The notes under the pieces: generated by a model
Database searches by the model: none
Seen by the model: the letters and a program-made list of their open reading frames with translations, nothing else
What the model was told of the DNA's origin: nothing
Program-made: the position numbers and the translations under genes
Assembly (NCBI RefSeq): GCF_021044625.1
Contig: NZ_CP087999.1
Span: 3,431,001-3,495,000, forward strand
Source of the DNA: Geomonas sp. RF6
GTDB lineage: Bacteria; Desulfobacterota; Desulfuromonadia; Geobacterales; Geobacteraceae
Direction: 5' to 3'
DNA length: 64,000 nucleotides
Shown here: piece by piece, positions 16,892 through 26,047 of the stretch
Layout: each line of letters starts with the position of its first letter
Numbering within the stretch: position 1 is the stretch's first letter

Positions 16892-17722
16892 ATGGCTGTC
16901 TTCGGCAAGAAAGATTCAGTTCTCCCGGGCTTTGCCCCCTCCCTTGGCTACACCCTCTTTTATCTCAGCATCATCGTGCTGATCCCGCTTTCCGCGCTCG
17001 CCTGCAAGACCGCTACCCTTTCGTGGGGAGAGTTTCTGGAGGCGGTGACGGCTCCGCGGGTACTCGCCTCCTACCGGGTCACCTTCGGCGCGGCCTTCAT
17101 CGCCGCCTTCACCAATGCGATCTTCGGCGTCCTCGTCGCCTGGGTGCTGGCGCGCTACCGTTTCCCCGGCAAAAGGATCCTCGACGCCCTCGTCGACCTC
17201 CCTTTTGCGCTCCCCACCGCGGTCGCCGGTATCACGCTGTCGAGCCTCTACTCCTCCAACGGCTGGCTTGGCTCCTTTCTGGAAGGGCACGGCATAAAGG
17301 TCGCCTTCACCCCTGCGGGTATCGTCATCGCCATGATCTTTATCGGTTTTCCCTTTGTGGTGCGCACCGTTCAGCCGGTACTGGAGGAACTCGACCGCGA
17401 GATAGAGGAGGCGGCCGCCTGCCTCGGCGCCGACCGCTGGCAGACCTTCTGCCGCGTCCTCTTCCCTACCATGCTCCCGGCGATACTGACCGGCTTTGCC
17501 CTCTCCTTTGCGAGGGGGGTGGGGGAGTACGGCTCCATCATATTCATCGCCGGCAACATGCCGATGGTTTCCGAGATCACCCCCCTTCTCATCATCACGA
17601 AGCTGGAGCAGTACGACTACGCCGGCGCCACCGCCATCGCCTCCGTCATGCTGGTCGCCTCCTTCCTCCTCCTTCTGGCGATAAATCTTCTGCAGAAGTG
17701 GAGCCGCCGTTTCGCGGCATGA
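16892..17722 (+). CDS. cysT: Sulfate ABC transporter permease CysT (CysU)
   Basis: Inner-membrane channel half for sulfate/thiosulfate import. 276 residues, about six helices; the EAA loop is visible as IEEAAACLGADRWQTFCRVLFP and is followed by FARGVGEYGSIIFIAGN, characteristic of CysT. ATG 16892 follows CGGAG. It is the first of three transporter genes (cysT-cysW-cysA). No periplasmic binding protein gene accompanies them. Confidence 0.92.
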   Translation: MAVFGKKDSVLPGFAPSLGYTLFYLSIIVLIPLSALACKTATLSWGEFLEAVTAPRVLASYRVTFGAAFIAAFTNAIFGVLVAWVLARYRFPGKRILDALVDLPFALPTAVAGITLSSLYSSNGWLGSFLEGHGIKVAFTPAGIVIAMIFIGFPFVVRTVQPVLEELDREIEEAAACLGADRWQTFCRVLFPTMLPAILTGFALSFARGVGEYGSIIFIAGNMPMVSEITPLLIITKLEQYDYAGATAIASVMLVASFLLLLAINLLQKWSRRFAA

Positions 17723-17767
17723 TCAGCAGCAAAGCGTGACCTCGAGTGAGGTCGGAAGGAGTGCCCG

Positions 17768-18649
17768 ATGCACGCAACGAAGATTTTGGGACATAAGGGG
17801 AGGGGGGGCTTGAACGTCTCGGAGCCGGCCGCCGTGCGCTGGCTCCTTGTCGCCGCCGCCATAGCCTTTCTCGCCCTCTTTCTCATACTCCCCCTGTGCG
17901 CCGTCTTTTCCCAGGCGCTGGAGAAGGGGTGGGACGCCTATCTGCAGGCGTTGAAAGAGCCGGACACCCTCGCGGCGATCAGGCTCACCCTCATTACCGC
18001 CGCCTTCTGCGTCCCGCTCAATCTCTTCTTCGGGGTGGTGGCGTCGTGGGTGATCACCAAATTCAACTTCCGCGGCAAGAGCCTCCTCATCACCCTTATC
18101 GACCTGCCCTTTTCGGTTTCACCGGTCGTCTCCGGTCTCATCTACGTCCTCATCTTCGGGCTGCAGGGGTGGCTCGGGCCGTGGCTCCAGGAGCACGACA
18201 TAAAGATCATCTTCGCGGTCCCGGGGATCGTGCTCGCCACCCTCTTTGTCACCTTCCCCTTCGTGGCGCGGGAGCTTATCCCCCTCATGGAGGCGCAGGG
18301 GCGCGACGAGGAGGAGGCGGCGCTGACTCTCGGGGCGAGCGGCCTGCAGACATTCCTGCGGGTGACGCTCCCCAACATCAAGTGGGGGATACTCTATGGA
18401 GTCATTCTGTGCAACGCGCGGGCGATGGGGGAATTCGGAGCCGTCTCCGTCGTCTCCGGGCACGTGCGCGGCGCGACGAACACGGTGCCGCTGCAGGTGG
18501 AGATACTCTACAACGAGTACAGCTACGCCGCCGCCTTCGCCGTCGCCTCCATCCTCGGGCTCCTCGCATTGGTGACACTGGCGGTGAAGACGGTGGCAGA
18601 ATGGAAGATCCAGCAGACCCTCACCGGCGCAGTAAGGAAAGGTAACTGA
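17768..18649 (+). CDS. cysW: Sulfate ABC transporter permease CysW
   Basis: Second channel half of the sulfate importer. 293 residues with about six helices, EAA loop [22 protein letters not shown], then [17 protein letters not shown], the CysW signature. AAGGAG precedes the ATG at 17768. cysA begins 1 bp after its stop, indicating tight coupling. Confidence 0.92.
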   Translation: MHATKILGHKGRGGLNVSEPAAVRWLLVAAAIAFLALFLILPLCAVFSQALEKGWDAYLQALKEPDTLAAIRLTLITAAFCVPLNLFFGVVASWVITKFNFRGKSLLITLIDLPFSVSPVVSGLIYVLIFGLQGWLGPWLQEHDIKIIFAVPGIVLATLFVTFPFVARELIPLMEAQGRDEEEAALTLGASGLQTFLRVTLPNIKWGILYGVILCNARAMGEFGAVSVVSGHVRGATNTVPLQVEILYNEYSYAAAFAVASILGLLALVTLAVKTVAEWKIQQTLTGAVRKGN

Positions 18650-18650
18650 C

Positions 18651-19718
18651 ATGATCGAGATCAGCGGCATCAGCAAGCGTTTCGGCAACTTCGAGGCCCT
18701 CAGCGACCTCTCCATGACCTTCCCCTCCGGAGAGCTCGTCGCCCTCCTCGGCCCTTCCGGCTCCGGGAAGACGACTCTCCTGCGCATCATCGCGGGGCTG
18801 GAGGCGCCCGACAGCGGCAGCATCCTCTTCAACGGGGAGGAGGCGACGGAGAGGGACGTGCGGGAGCGGCAGGTGGGGTTCGTCTTCCAGCACTACGCCC
18901 TCTTCAGGCACATGACGGTCTTTGACAACATTGCCTTCGGGCTGACCGTAAAGCCGCGCAAGGAGCGTCCGTCGAAGCGGGAGATCGCGGGGAGGGTGCG
19001 GGAGCTTCTCGGTCTCATCCAGCTGGAGCAGCTGGCCGATCGCTACCCGGCACAGCTCTCGGGGGGACAGAGGCAGCGCGTGGCGCTCGCGCGAGCCCTC
19101 GCGGTGCAGCCGCAGGTTCTTCTGCTGGACGAGCCGTTCGGGGCGCTCGACGCGAAGGTCCGCCTCGAACTGCGCCGCTGGCTGCGCAAGCTGCACGACG
19201 AGATTCACGTCACCAGCGTATTTGTCACCCACGACCAGGAGGAGGCGCTGGAGGTTGCAGACAGGATCGTGGTGATGAACAGTGGGCGCATCGAGCAGCA
19301 GGGGACGCCGAGCGAGGTGTACGACCGTCCGGCGACACCGTTTGTCTTCGACTTCCTGGGGAATGTGAACCTCTTCCACGGCCGGGTGCACCAGGGGAAG
19401 GCGCAGCTCGCCGGGGTGGAGGTGCAGGCGCCGGAGCATGCCGCCATCAGTAATACCCCTGCCATCGGCTACGTCCGCTCCCACGACATCGAGCTCGCCC
19501 GGCACCCGCTGGACGCGACCGCCATCGAGGCGCAGGTGAGGCACATCCTCGCGGTGGGACCTCTGGTGCGGGTCGATCTATCCCTCGTGGGGAGCACCGC
19601 GAAGGTGGAGGTCGACCTCTCCCGCGAGGCCGCCGACCGCCTCACCCTGCAGGTAGGGGAACGCGTCTACGCACGCCCCCGCAAGGTCCGCGTCTTCACC
19701 GGCGACTACCAGATCTAG
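18651..19718 (+). CDS. cysA: Sulfate ABC transporter ATPase CysA
   Basis: ATPase energising CysTW. Walker [10 protein letters not shown] near residue 35, Q-loop FQHYALF, signature [15 protein letters not shown], Walker [12 protein letters not shown] and an H-loop VTHDQEEA are intact. A TOBE-like regulatory C-terminus follows (about 240-355). 355 residues, the usual CysA length. It ends the transporter cluster; cysK starts 202 bp later behind a separate promoter. Confidence 0.94.
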   Translation: MIEISGISKRFGNFEALSDLSMTFPSGELVALLGPSGSGKTTLLRIIAGLEAPDSGSILFNGEEATERDVRERQVGFVFQHYALFRHMTVFDNIAFGLTVKPRKERPSKREIAGRVRELLGLIQLEQLADRYPAQLSGGQRQRVALARALAVQPQVLLLDEPFGALDAKVRLELRRWLRKLHDEIHVTSVFVTHDQEEALEVADRIVVMNSGRIEQQGTPSEVYDRPATPFVFDFLGNVNLFHGRVHQGKAQLAGVEVQAPEHAAISNTPAIGYVRSHDIELARHPLDATAIEAQVRHILAVGPLVRVDLSLVGSTAKVEVDLSREAADRLTLQVGERVYARPRKVRVFTGDYQI

Positions 19719-19780
19719 CGATTCTCCTCCCCCTGCACCCCATTGTCTCACCGATGTGGTCAAGAATGGGGAGAATGTAG

Positions 19781-19807
19781 TTGACAATGGAATGCGATAA
19801 TTATAAA
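19781..19807 (+). promoter_or_regulatory. Probable cysK promoter
   Basis: TTGACA at 19781-19786 followed by an AT-rich stretch with TATAAA at 19802-19807 (spacing 15; a poorer hexamer fits at 17). About 110 bp of leader precede the start codon. Confidence 0.45.
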
Positions 19808-19920
19808 GGTAGTTCTGGATTTTCTGCCAGCAGCGAGCTGGATAAAGAAGCTGCACCCCCACACAGTACCCGGCGACGCTGCAAAAGTGGCCCGCAATAA
19901 ACAGCGAAAGGAGAAGCTCC

Positions 19921-20874
19921 ATGTCCCGCATTTATGAAGACAACTCGCAGTCTATCGGCAACACCCCGCTGGTTCGCCTGAACCACGTCACCAAAGGTGC
20001 CCAGGCTACCGTACTGGCGAAGATCGAGGGGCGCAACCCGGCGTACTCCGTCAAGTGCAGGATCGGAGCTAACCTGATCTGGGACGCGGAGGCACGAGGC
20101 GTGCTGAAGCCGGGGGTCGAGATCGTTGAGCCGACCAGCGGCAACACCGGCATCGCTCTTGCCTACGTCGCCGCTGCCCGCGGCTACAAGCTCACCCTCA
20201 CCATGCCGGAGACGATGAGCATAGAGCGTCGTCGCGTCCTCGCGGCGCTTGGCGCCAACCTGATCCTCACCCCCGGTTCCGCAGGGATGAAGGGTGCCGT
20301 GGCAAAGGCTGAAGAGATCGCCGCCTCCGACCCGGCGCGTTACTTCCTGCCGCAGCAGTTCAAGAACCCGGCGAACCCGGAGATTCACGAGAAGACCACC
20401 GGTCCCGAAATCTGGGCCGACACCGACGGCGGCATCGATGTTCTCGTATCGGGGGTCGGCACCGGCGGCACCATCAGCGGCATCTCGCGCTATATCAAGC
20501 AGACGCAGGGGAAGCAGATCCTTTCCGTCGCCGTGGAGCCGAAAGAGAGCCCGGTGATCTCGCAAAAGCTTGCCGGTGAAGAGCTGAAGCCCGGCCCGCA
20601 CAAGATCCAGGGTATCGGCGCAGGCTTCATCCCCGAGACCCTCGACCTTTCCCTCGTCGACCGTGTTGAGCAGGTGGAGAGCGCCGAGGCGCTCGCCTTC
20701 GCGCAGCGGCTGGTGAAGGAGGAAGGGCTCCTGGTGGGGATCTCCAGCGGTGCCGCCGCAGCCGCCGCCGTGCGGCTGGCGAAGCTCCCCGAGTTTGCCG
20801 GGAAGACCATCGTGGTCATCCTCCCGGACCTCGCAGAAAGGTACCTCTCCACCGCCCTCTTCGAGGAAGCGTAG
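19921..20874 (+). CDS. cysK: Cysteine synthase A (O-acetylserine sulfhydrylase)
   Basis: PLP enzyme forming cysteine from O-acetylserine and sulfide. 317 residues. Schiff-base Lys45 in [13 protein letters not shown]; substrate loop [12 protein letters not shown]; phosphate-binding loop [10 protein letters not shown]. The text matches enterobacterial CysK unusually well across its whole length, including the [15 protein letters not shown] segment where many homologues have SVKDR. RBS GAAAGGAG precedes ATG 19921. It ends the sulfate uptake/cysteine block. The sequence suggests possible acquisition from a gammaproteobacterium, which needs a tree. Confidence 0.95.
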   Translation: MSRIYEDNSQSIGNTPLVRLNHVTKGAQATVLAKIEGRNPAYSVKCRIGANLIWDAEARGVLKPGVEIVEPTSGNTGIALAYVAAARGYKLTLTMPETMSIERRRVLAALGANLILTPGSAGMKGAVAKAEEIAASDPARYFLPQQFKNPANPEIHEKTTGPEIWADTDGGIDVLVSGVGTGGTISGISRYIKQTQGKQILSVAVEPKESPVISQKLAGEELKPGPHKIQGIGAGFIPETLDLSLVDRVEQVESAEALAFAQRLVKEEGLLVGISSGAAAAAAVRLAKLPEFAGKTIVVILPDLAERYLSTALFEEA

Positions 20875-20882
20875 GTAAAAGA

Positions 20883-20920
20883 GAGGGATGCCCGGCATCG
20901 TCCGCGGCATCCCTCTTCCC
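20883..20920 (+). terminator. Hairpin after cysK
   Basis: GAGGGATGCC (20883-20892) pairs with GGCATCCCTC (20906-20915); followed by TT only, so termination may be partial. Confidence 0.6.
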
Positions 20921-21075
20921 TTCCCCCATCCTTTTCGTTCCCCCGCCGTCCCGACCTTCCCGGTTTCCCACTGTTTTAATTCAAGATCCTCCCTGCAGTG
21001 CCGATTCTATTACTATCCCTTAATTCAACCGCTGTCTCGTTGGCACGACGCAATCTTCACCAGAGGAGAACGGTA

Positions 21076-21387
21076 ATGTCGAACCTTGACTGGTACAAGC
21101 TGTATGCGGATGAAGAGCCGATTGTGGAGAGGGAGCTTCTGAACAAGGTCCTGTCCAACGGAGCACTCGCCACCTTTGCCCTCGTGCGTCACCAGGGGGA
21201 GTACAAGGCGATGCTCTACGTCAACGGCAAGCGGGTGAACGGCCCTCCCTTGCCGCAGCCGCTGGCGAGCAGCAGGGACGACGTTACCCACTGGATGGGG
21301 AACAAGCCCGGCGTCGGTCTCACCGCCAGCGAAGCGGACAGGATCATCGACGCGGTGCTTGAACGCAGAGACCGGTGTGCGCTGTAG
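21076..21387 (+). CDS. Conserved hypothetical protein, 103 residues
   Basis: Not recognised. ATG 21076 has AGGAG 8 bases upstream. Predicted soluble, mixed alpha/beta; central segment ATFALVRHQGEYKAMLYVNGKRVNGPPLP looks like a beta sheet with a turn, and the C-terminus is helical (ASEADRIIDAVLERRDRCAL). No signal peptide, membrane helix or metal motif. The gene stands alone between cysK and a lipoprotein gene. Confidence 0.6.
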   Translation: MSNLDWYKLYADEEPIVERELLNKVLSNGALATFALVRHQGEYKAMLYVNGKRVNGPPLPQPLASSRDDVTHWMGNKPGVGLTASEADRIIDAVLERRDRCAL

Positions 21388-21555
21388 GTGGCGTTTCTCC
21401 TCCACGGAGCGACGCACCAGCGGAATGAGATTTCGTTTTACTACCCGCGGGATCCCTCCCTTTTGGCTTGACTTGCCATGGCGTTGCTGATAAGACGGCT
21501 GAACTTGTTGGCCTGCTATCCCCGGCGCCTGGCGCTTATGCTGAAGGAGGAAGAA

Positions 21556-22356
21556 ATGTCGTTTCTGTCACCTCGTACCTTTTGTCTTTTTGCGCTGATC
21601 TCCCTGATGGCGCTGCAAACCGGTTGCGCTACGCAAGAGGCGGCCAAGAAAGCGGTAGTGTGGCATTCGCGCGATCAGTTCGTGGCGCTGGTGGACCGCG
21701 ACGAGAGGGGGGAGAAGGCCCCGCCGAACCAGCACCCTGTCTCCCTCTCCGACAAGAGGCTCCACTCGGAGCTTGCCGCCCTGCGTGTGAAGTTTCCGAA
21801 CAACCCGAAGCAGGTGCGCGTTTTCGACGAACCGGAAGTGAAGCTTCTCACCGAGCAACTCCCCGCCGCGCTGCAGAAGGCGCGCCCCGACCAGGACGTC
21901 GTCTTTGCCGTCTACGGAAGAAACCCCGTTCTCGCCGGCATCGGCAGCGAAGAGGTTGTCACCACCGGGCGAGCCTTTTACCGGGAAAACCGGCTGAACC
22001 TCATTCTGGGGATGCTGCGCGAACAGATCCGGGAACTGGACCGTCGCCTGCAGCCCTTCGTCCCCCCCTCCCGCGGGAAGGGGGTTGAACTGCCCGGTGT
22101 CGTTACCAGCACCTCTTCAAAGGTCACTTTTGCAGCACAGCGACCCGACTGGCTGGTGATAGCTGTTCCCGAGGCTTCGGCCGAGGCAGCGCTCGCTCCC
22201 GAGCCTGAAGTCGCGGGGGCGCCGGTGAAGGTCGCTCCTGTTGCGGCGAAGGACTTCGAGGAGCGCCTGAGGGTTCTTGGTGAGTTGAAGGCGAAAGGGC
22301 TCATCACAGAGGACGAGTACCGCGCGAAGAAGGAGAGCATCCTGAAGGAACTCTGA
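21556..22356 (+). CDS. SHOCT-domain lipoprotein, function unknown
   Basis: 266 residues. Signal peptide with lipobox LQTGC (lipidated Cys about residue 24). The middle segment (about 45-190) is unfamiliar; it is followed by an Ala/Pro-rich linker and a C-terminal SHOCT-type helix-turn-helix (LRVLGELKAKGLITEDEYRAKK), a short domain thought to mediate oligomerisation. ATG 21556 is chosen because AAGGAGG lies 5 bases ahead. It has its own terminator and probably forms a single-gene transcript. Confidence 0.72.
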   Translation: MSFLSPRTFCLFALISLMALQTGCATQEAAKKAVVWHSRDQFVALVDRDERGEKAPPNQHPVSLSDKRLHSELAALRVKFPNNPKQVRVFDEPEVKLLTEQLPAALQKARPDQDVVFAVYGRNPVLAGIGSEEVVTTGRAFYRENRLNLILGMLREQIRELDRRLQPFVPPSRGKGVELPGVVTSTSSKVTFAAQRPDWLVIAVPEASAEAALAPEPEVAGAPVKVAPVAAKDFEERLRVLGELKAKGLITEDEYRAKKESILKEL

Positions 22357-22375
22357 GACGACAGACCGAGAGTAC

Positions 22376-22408
22376 AAAAGCCCCTGCCATTTCGGCGGGG
22401 GCTTTTTT
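22376..22408 (+). terminator. Rho-independent terminator after the SHOCT lipoprotein gene
   Basis: GCCCCTGCC (22380-22388) pairs with GGCGGGGGC (22394-22402) and is followed by TTTTTT; A-tract on the other side. Confidence 0.88.
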
Positions 22409-22457
22409 GTGGACCGAGTTGTCACACCAGTCCGACCAGTCCGACAGCCACTCAATG

Positions 22458-23246
22458 CTATGGCTCCGCCTGCATCTGTGCCCCCTCCGGGATGGTGCAG
22501 ATGAGAATGTCGCCGGTTTCGCTGCACCCTTCCCAGACGATCCTGCCGTCCGTCTCCACCACCGGGATGCGCCTGGAGTGGAAGTCCAGCAGCCGCAGAT
22601 CGAGCCGGCTCCCGAGATCCTTCCGGAGGCGCGCCACCTCGCGCCTCAGCGCCCGCCGCCCCGCCTCCTCCAGCTCATAGCGGTCCCGGCGGTCACCCCC
22701 TCTCCCCCGTGCCACGAAGGGGAGAAGGGTATAGCGGCGTATCCTCCTCTCCAGGCAGAAGTTTACCCCCCACTCAATGATTCCGATGCCTCCCCGTACC
22801 AACACGCTCTGCAGCGAGGTCTCTACCCCCTGCGCGAGGAGGCGGTGCACCCCGGCGCAGGTGCCGTCGAAGGCGCCCCGCCCCACCAGCGCGTCGTGCT
22901 CCTCCCGATCACCGTGCAGGCTCACCTTCACGCGGGTCCGCGCCGCGGAAAGGAGCGCCACCAACTCATCGGGGAGGGCGAGTGCATTGGTGGTGAGGGC
23001 GGTCTTCGCGCCGGCGGCGCGGGCCTCCTCTATCAGCTCGGGGAGGTCGGGGTGCAGCGAGGGCTCCCCGCCGCAGTAGCGGATCTCTCTCGCTCCATGC
23101 CGGAGAAGCCAGCGCTGGCGGTACAGCAGGACCTCGCCAGGGGGGTCGCTTCCGGCAGGAGGTGCGAGGCAGAAATCGCACCGCGCATTGCACCTGCGGG
23201 TTACGCGGAAACAGAGTGCGGCGGGGAGCCTCTCCTTTTCTCTCAT
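22458..23246 (-). CDS. Radical SAM protein, function unknown
   Basis: 262 residues with the SAM cluster motif CNARCDFC (Cys19, 23, 26) and the following GGEPSLHP. It has no recognisable SPASM or B12 domain; the C-terminal third is Arg-rich and then contains a small sheet. The neighbours (a lipoprotein and a DUF2795 gene) give no clue, and it seems to be transcribed alone. Could act on a nucleoside or peptide substrate; I do not assign one. Confidence 0.75.
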   Translation of the reverse strand: MREKERLPAALCFRVTRRCNARCDFCLAPPAGSDPPGEVLLYRQRWLLRHGAREIRYCGGEPSLHPDLPELIEEARAAGAKTALTTNALALPDELVALLSAARTRVKVSLHGDREEHDALVGRGAFDGTCAGVHRLLAQGVETSLQSVLVRGGIGIIEWGVNFCLERRIRRYTLLPFVARGRGGDRRDRYELEEAGRRALRREVARLRKDLGSRLDLRLLDFHSRRIPVVETDGRIVWEGCSETGDILICTIPEGAQMQAEP

Positions 23247-23300
23247 GGCTTTTCCTGTCTCGCAAGGTGGCGTAAAATAAGCCCTTTTATTCTGCCTTGA

Positions 23301-23329
23301 TTGGCACTGTCCGGCAAAGATGCTAGAAT
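23301..23329 (+). promoter_or_regulatory. Promoter of the DUF2795 gene
   Basis: TTGGCA (23301-23306), 17 bases, TAGAAT (23324-23329). Confidence 0.55.
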
Positions 23330-23391
23330 TCTAAGGTAGCCATTGTGGCTTGCAACCAAGGAGAGACGGCAGCCAGACAGGAGGAAGGATT

Positions 23392-23700
23392 ATGGCGAAT
23401 GTCGGACGTGGTGGAGGTCATTCACCTGCTAACATAACAAAACATCTCAAAGGGATCGATTTCCCCGCCCAGAAGGAAGACCTGGTGAAGCATGCCCAAC
23501 ACCAGAAGGCGGAGGCGGTAGTCCTCGACGAAATCAAGAGGATGGACGACCGCGAGTACAACAGCATGGCGGATGTCATGAAAGCGTTTGGTAGCGAAAG
23601 AGGAGGTTCAGACGAAGGATCGTCCTCCAAAGGGTCGTCTTCCAAAGGATCGTCCTCGTCATCCTCAAAGGGGCGTTCTTCTTCGTCCAGCAAGAAGTAG
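23392..23700 (+). CDS. DUF2795 protein with Ser/Lys-rich tail
   Basis: 102 residues. Positions about 10-66 form a DUF2795-type helical domain (ANITKHLKGIDFPAQKEDLV then DEIKRMDDREYNSMADVMKA). The last 32 residues are low-complexity Ser, Lys and Gly encoded by a degenerate 15-bp tandem repeat (23620-23690). AGGAGGAAGG lies before ATG 23392. The function is unknown; DUF2795 proteins are often stress-associated. The tail may be disordered or nucleic-acid binding. Confidence 0.78.
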   Translation: MANVGRGGGHSPANITKHLKGIDFPAQKEDLVKHAQHQKAEAVVLDEIKRMDDREYNSMADVMKAFGSERGGSDEGSSSKGSSSKGSSSSSSKGRSSSSSKK

Positions 23701-23732
23701 CCACCTCAACAACCCGCTTCTGGCGGCAAAAG

Positions 23733-23769
23733 AAAAGGGCCTAAACCGGAAACCGGTTCGGGCCCTTTT
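23733..23769. terminator. Bidirectional terminator between DUF2795 and DUF2383 genes
   Basis: AAAAGGGCC (23733-23741) pairs with GGCCCTTTT (23761-23769), with a nested CCGG/CCGG pairing. A- and T-tracts serve both convergent genes. Confidence 0.85.
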
Positions 23770-23793
23770 CCATTTCATCTGCCGGCGCTCGCC

Positions 23794-24237
23794 CTACCTG
23801 GCATTCAGGGAAGCGAGTGCCTCGCGGATGAAGGAAAGATGGTAGCGCTCATCGGAGAGGTTCGACTGCACAATGGAGACGATTTCGAGGGGGAGGTCGA
23901 GACGGGAGGCATCCTCATACTTCGTGTTCGTCAGACGCTCGTTGCTTTCCATCGCTTCCAGCGCCCCCTTCGTTCCGGTGAGGCTGCGCAGCGCGGTGAA
24001 TCCTGTGATGAAGAACCCCTTGAAGTCGGAGGTGAGCTCCGGAGGGGTGCCGCCGAGCTCCAGTATCTTCGCCGACAGCAGGTCGATGTGCTTGCGGTGG
24101 TCCGCCTGGAAGAGGATCAGCTTCTCCTTGATGATCTGCTCGCTGACATTCTTGATGGCCTGGTCGTAGGCGTGCGTTGCGTCAACGTCGAGGTGAATCA
24201 ACTTTTGCAGCTGATTGATAATTTCGTCCCGGGTCAT
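23794..24237 (-). CDS. DUF2383 ferritin-like four-helix protein
   Basis: 147 residues, all helical, resembling PA2169-type DUF2383 proteins of the ferritin/rubrerythrin clan. Possible metal-site residues are Asp/Glu and His in HLDVDATHAYDQA, FQADHRKHI and NLSDERYHL. No ferroxidase activity is claimed. It starts with MTRDEIINQLQKLIHL behind AAGGAGGAC. This family is often found with other stress proteins such as the DUF2795, SDR and holin-X-like genes next to it. Confidence 0.78.
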   Translation of the reverse strand: MTRDEIINQLQKLIHLDVDATHAYDQAIKNVSEQIIKEKLILFQADHRKHIDLLSAKILELGGTPPELTSDFKGFFITGFTALRSLTGTKGALEAMESNERLTNTKYEDASRLDLPLEIVSIVQSNLSDERYHLSFIREALASLNAR

Positions 24238-24348
24238 TGCGGGTCCTCCTTATGTATTCTTTTTAATCATTTTAACATTGGGAGGGGGCATTACAAACCG
24301 CCCCGCAGAGGTGGGGAGGGTCCCTCCCTACCTCGCCGCATCTACTCG

Positions 24349-25380
24349 TTACATCTCGTTGTTTCTCTCCGCCGCGCGGTCGGCAAGGCTCGTCAGGATG
24401 CGCGGGGTAAAGCGTGACCGGCTCTCCCTCCCCAGATGCAGCACACCCCCGTACGCCGGGTCCGGCGCCGGGAGAAGGCGAGCGGCCAGTTCTGTCGCCC
24501 CTGCGTACACCCCGGGGAAGAGGGCGTTGCAGGCATGCATGAGGGTCGCCGGGAGCGAGATGATCAGCCGCGCGTCACCGTAGCGGCAGGCGTTCAGGAT
24601 CTTGCGGGCGGCGGTGCGGGAGGAGCTGGAAAAGAGGGGGAAGGCATCGGAGATGGAGAACCAGGCGTACTCCTTCCGGTGCTGCCCCTTGAAAAAGGCG
24701 TGCAGGTGCGAGCCTGTGCGCATGAGCCCGGGAATGACCGTCGTCACCCGGATCCCGTCCTTCGCCAGTTCCGCCCGCAGCCCGTCGGAGAGGCCGGTGA
24801 GGGCGAACTTGCCGACCGAATAGGCCAGCAGGTGAGGGACCGCCACGATCCCCCCTATCGAGGATATATTCACGATGCGCCCGCCCCCCTGCCGGCGCAT
24901 GAGCGGTGCGACAGCGCTCACCGTGTACAGCGGTGCCCAGGCGTAGATGTCCATGGCGTCGCGGAAGTCCTGCAGGTCCAGGTTCTCCATCGGGGCGACC
25001 TGCACGATCCCCGCATTGTTGACGAGTACGTCGATGCGGCGCCGGTACCGCATGATCTGATCCACCGCCTGCTGCACCTCGTGCGGATTTGCCACGTCGC
25101 ACTGCAGCGCCAGCACGTCGGCGCCGCGCCTTTCCAGGTCGAGCCTCGCCCGCTCCAGCGCCTCGGCGTCGCGCGCGAGAAGGGTGACCGCGGCGCGCTC
25201 GTCTGCAAAGAGCCGGGCCAGTTCCAGCCCGAGCCCCCGGGATCCGCCGGTGATGACTACGGACGCCCCGGCGAAGCTGACCCGGCGCAGGCGACGCGCC
25301 ATCGCCGAGGTGACAACCGCCGCGGCCGTTCCCGCCAGGAGAAAGGAGAGTGCGCGGCTTTTCTTTCTTGTCGGATTCAT
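24349..25380 (-). CDS. Membrane-anchored short-chain dehydrogenase/reductase
   Basis: 343 residues. An N-terminal hydrophobic segment (ALSFLLAGTAAAVVTSA) anchors the protein, then a classical SDR fold: cofactor motif TGGSRGLG, NNAG, and catalytic Ser-Tyr-Lys in ISSIGGIVAVPHLLAYSVGK. A C-terminal extension of about 80 residues follows. ATG 25380 is preferred because GGGAGG lies 6 bases upstream. The substrate is unknown; a lipid or long-chain alcohol is plausible for a membrane-bound SDR. Confidence 0.82.
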   Translation of the reverse strand: MNPTRKKSRALSFLLAGTAAAVVTSAMARRLRRVSFAGASVVITGGSRGLGLELARLFADERAAVTLLARDAEALERARLDLERRGADVLALQCDVANPHEVQQAVDQIMRYRRRIDVLVNNAGIVQVAPMENLDLQDFRDAMDIYAWAPLYTVSAVAPLMRRQGGGRIVNISSIGGIVAVPHLLAYSVGKFALTGLSDGLRAELAKDGIRVTTVIPGLMRTGSHLHAFFKGQHRKEYAWFSISDAFPLFSSSSRTAARKILNACRYGDARLIISLPATLMHACNALFPGVYAGATELAARLLPAPDPAYGGVLHLGRESRSRFTPRILTSLADRAAERNNEM

Positions 25381-25545
25381 GTACATCCTCCCGCACCGCT
25401 TCACGGTGCCGCGGCCGCTTCTATCGGCCATCACCTTAAAGTATAGGGGAGGGGGGGCGGAAGTCAATCCGGTGTGCCTGCGTAAATCCCTGTATTGTAA
25501 GGGGAAATGACGGACCCGCCGCGGATCTCTCCCGGTGTCATGGGA

Positions 25546-25574
25546 TTGACAGAAGTTGCGGTAACCTTAGAATT
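25546..25574 (+). promoter_or_regulatory. Possible promoter of the holin-X-like/DUF3618 pair
   Basis: TTGACA (25546-25551), 17 bases, AGAATT (25569-25574). The -35 is perfect and the -10 is poor. Confidence 0.4.
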
Positions 25575-25645
25575 TATAGTGATTGGACAGTTTTACCCGC
25601 GCCCCCGTCGGAGGGGGTGCCCCGAATCGGCAAAGGAGGCCGTTC

Positions 25646-26047
25646 ATGATCGAAAGAAAAGAAGATCGTCCCCTCGGGGAGCTGTTCTCCGAGCTGATGA
25701 ATGAAATACGCACCTTGCTGAAGCAGGAAGTGACGCTTCTGCGCACCGAGATGTCCGAGAAGGCGATCCGCTTCGGCAAAGACGCTGCCGCGCTGGGAGC
25801 AGGCGCGGTCGTTCTCCACACCGCCTTTCTGACCATCGTGGCCACCCTCGTCCTCGCGCTCGGCAACTTCGTACCGATGTGGCTTTCGGCGCTTCTGATC
25901 TCCATCCTGCTCGTTGTGGGAGGTGTCGTACTGATACAGAAGGGGCGCAAGGACCTGACCCAGATGAAGGCTGTGCCGGAAAGGTCGACGGAAACCGTTA
26001 AGGAGACGGTAAAATGGGCAAAATCACAAGTGAAAACCACCCGGTAA
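25646..26047 (+). CDS. Phage-holin-superfamily (holin-X/YqjE-like) membrane protein
   Basis: 133 residues: amphipathic N-terminus (LFSELMNEIRTLLKQEVTLLRTEM), two transmembrane helices (about 52-75 and 80-101), then a charged tail. This layout is typical of the Actinobacterial holin-X/YqjE family, which despite the name is found in stress-envelope operons without phage. AAAGGAGG precedes ATG 25646. Its 3' end overlaps the next gene by 34 bp, indicating coupling. Confidence 0.75.
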   Translation: MIERKEDRPLGELFSELMNEIRTLLKQEVTLLRTEMSEKAIRFGKDAAALGAGAVVLHTAFLTIVATLVLALGNFVPMWLSALLISILLVVGGVVLIQKGRKDLTQMKAVPERSTETVKETVKWAKSQVKTTR

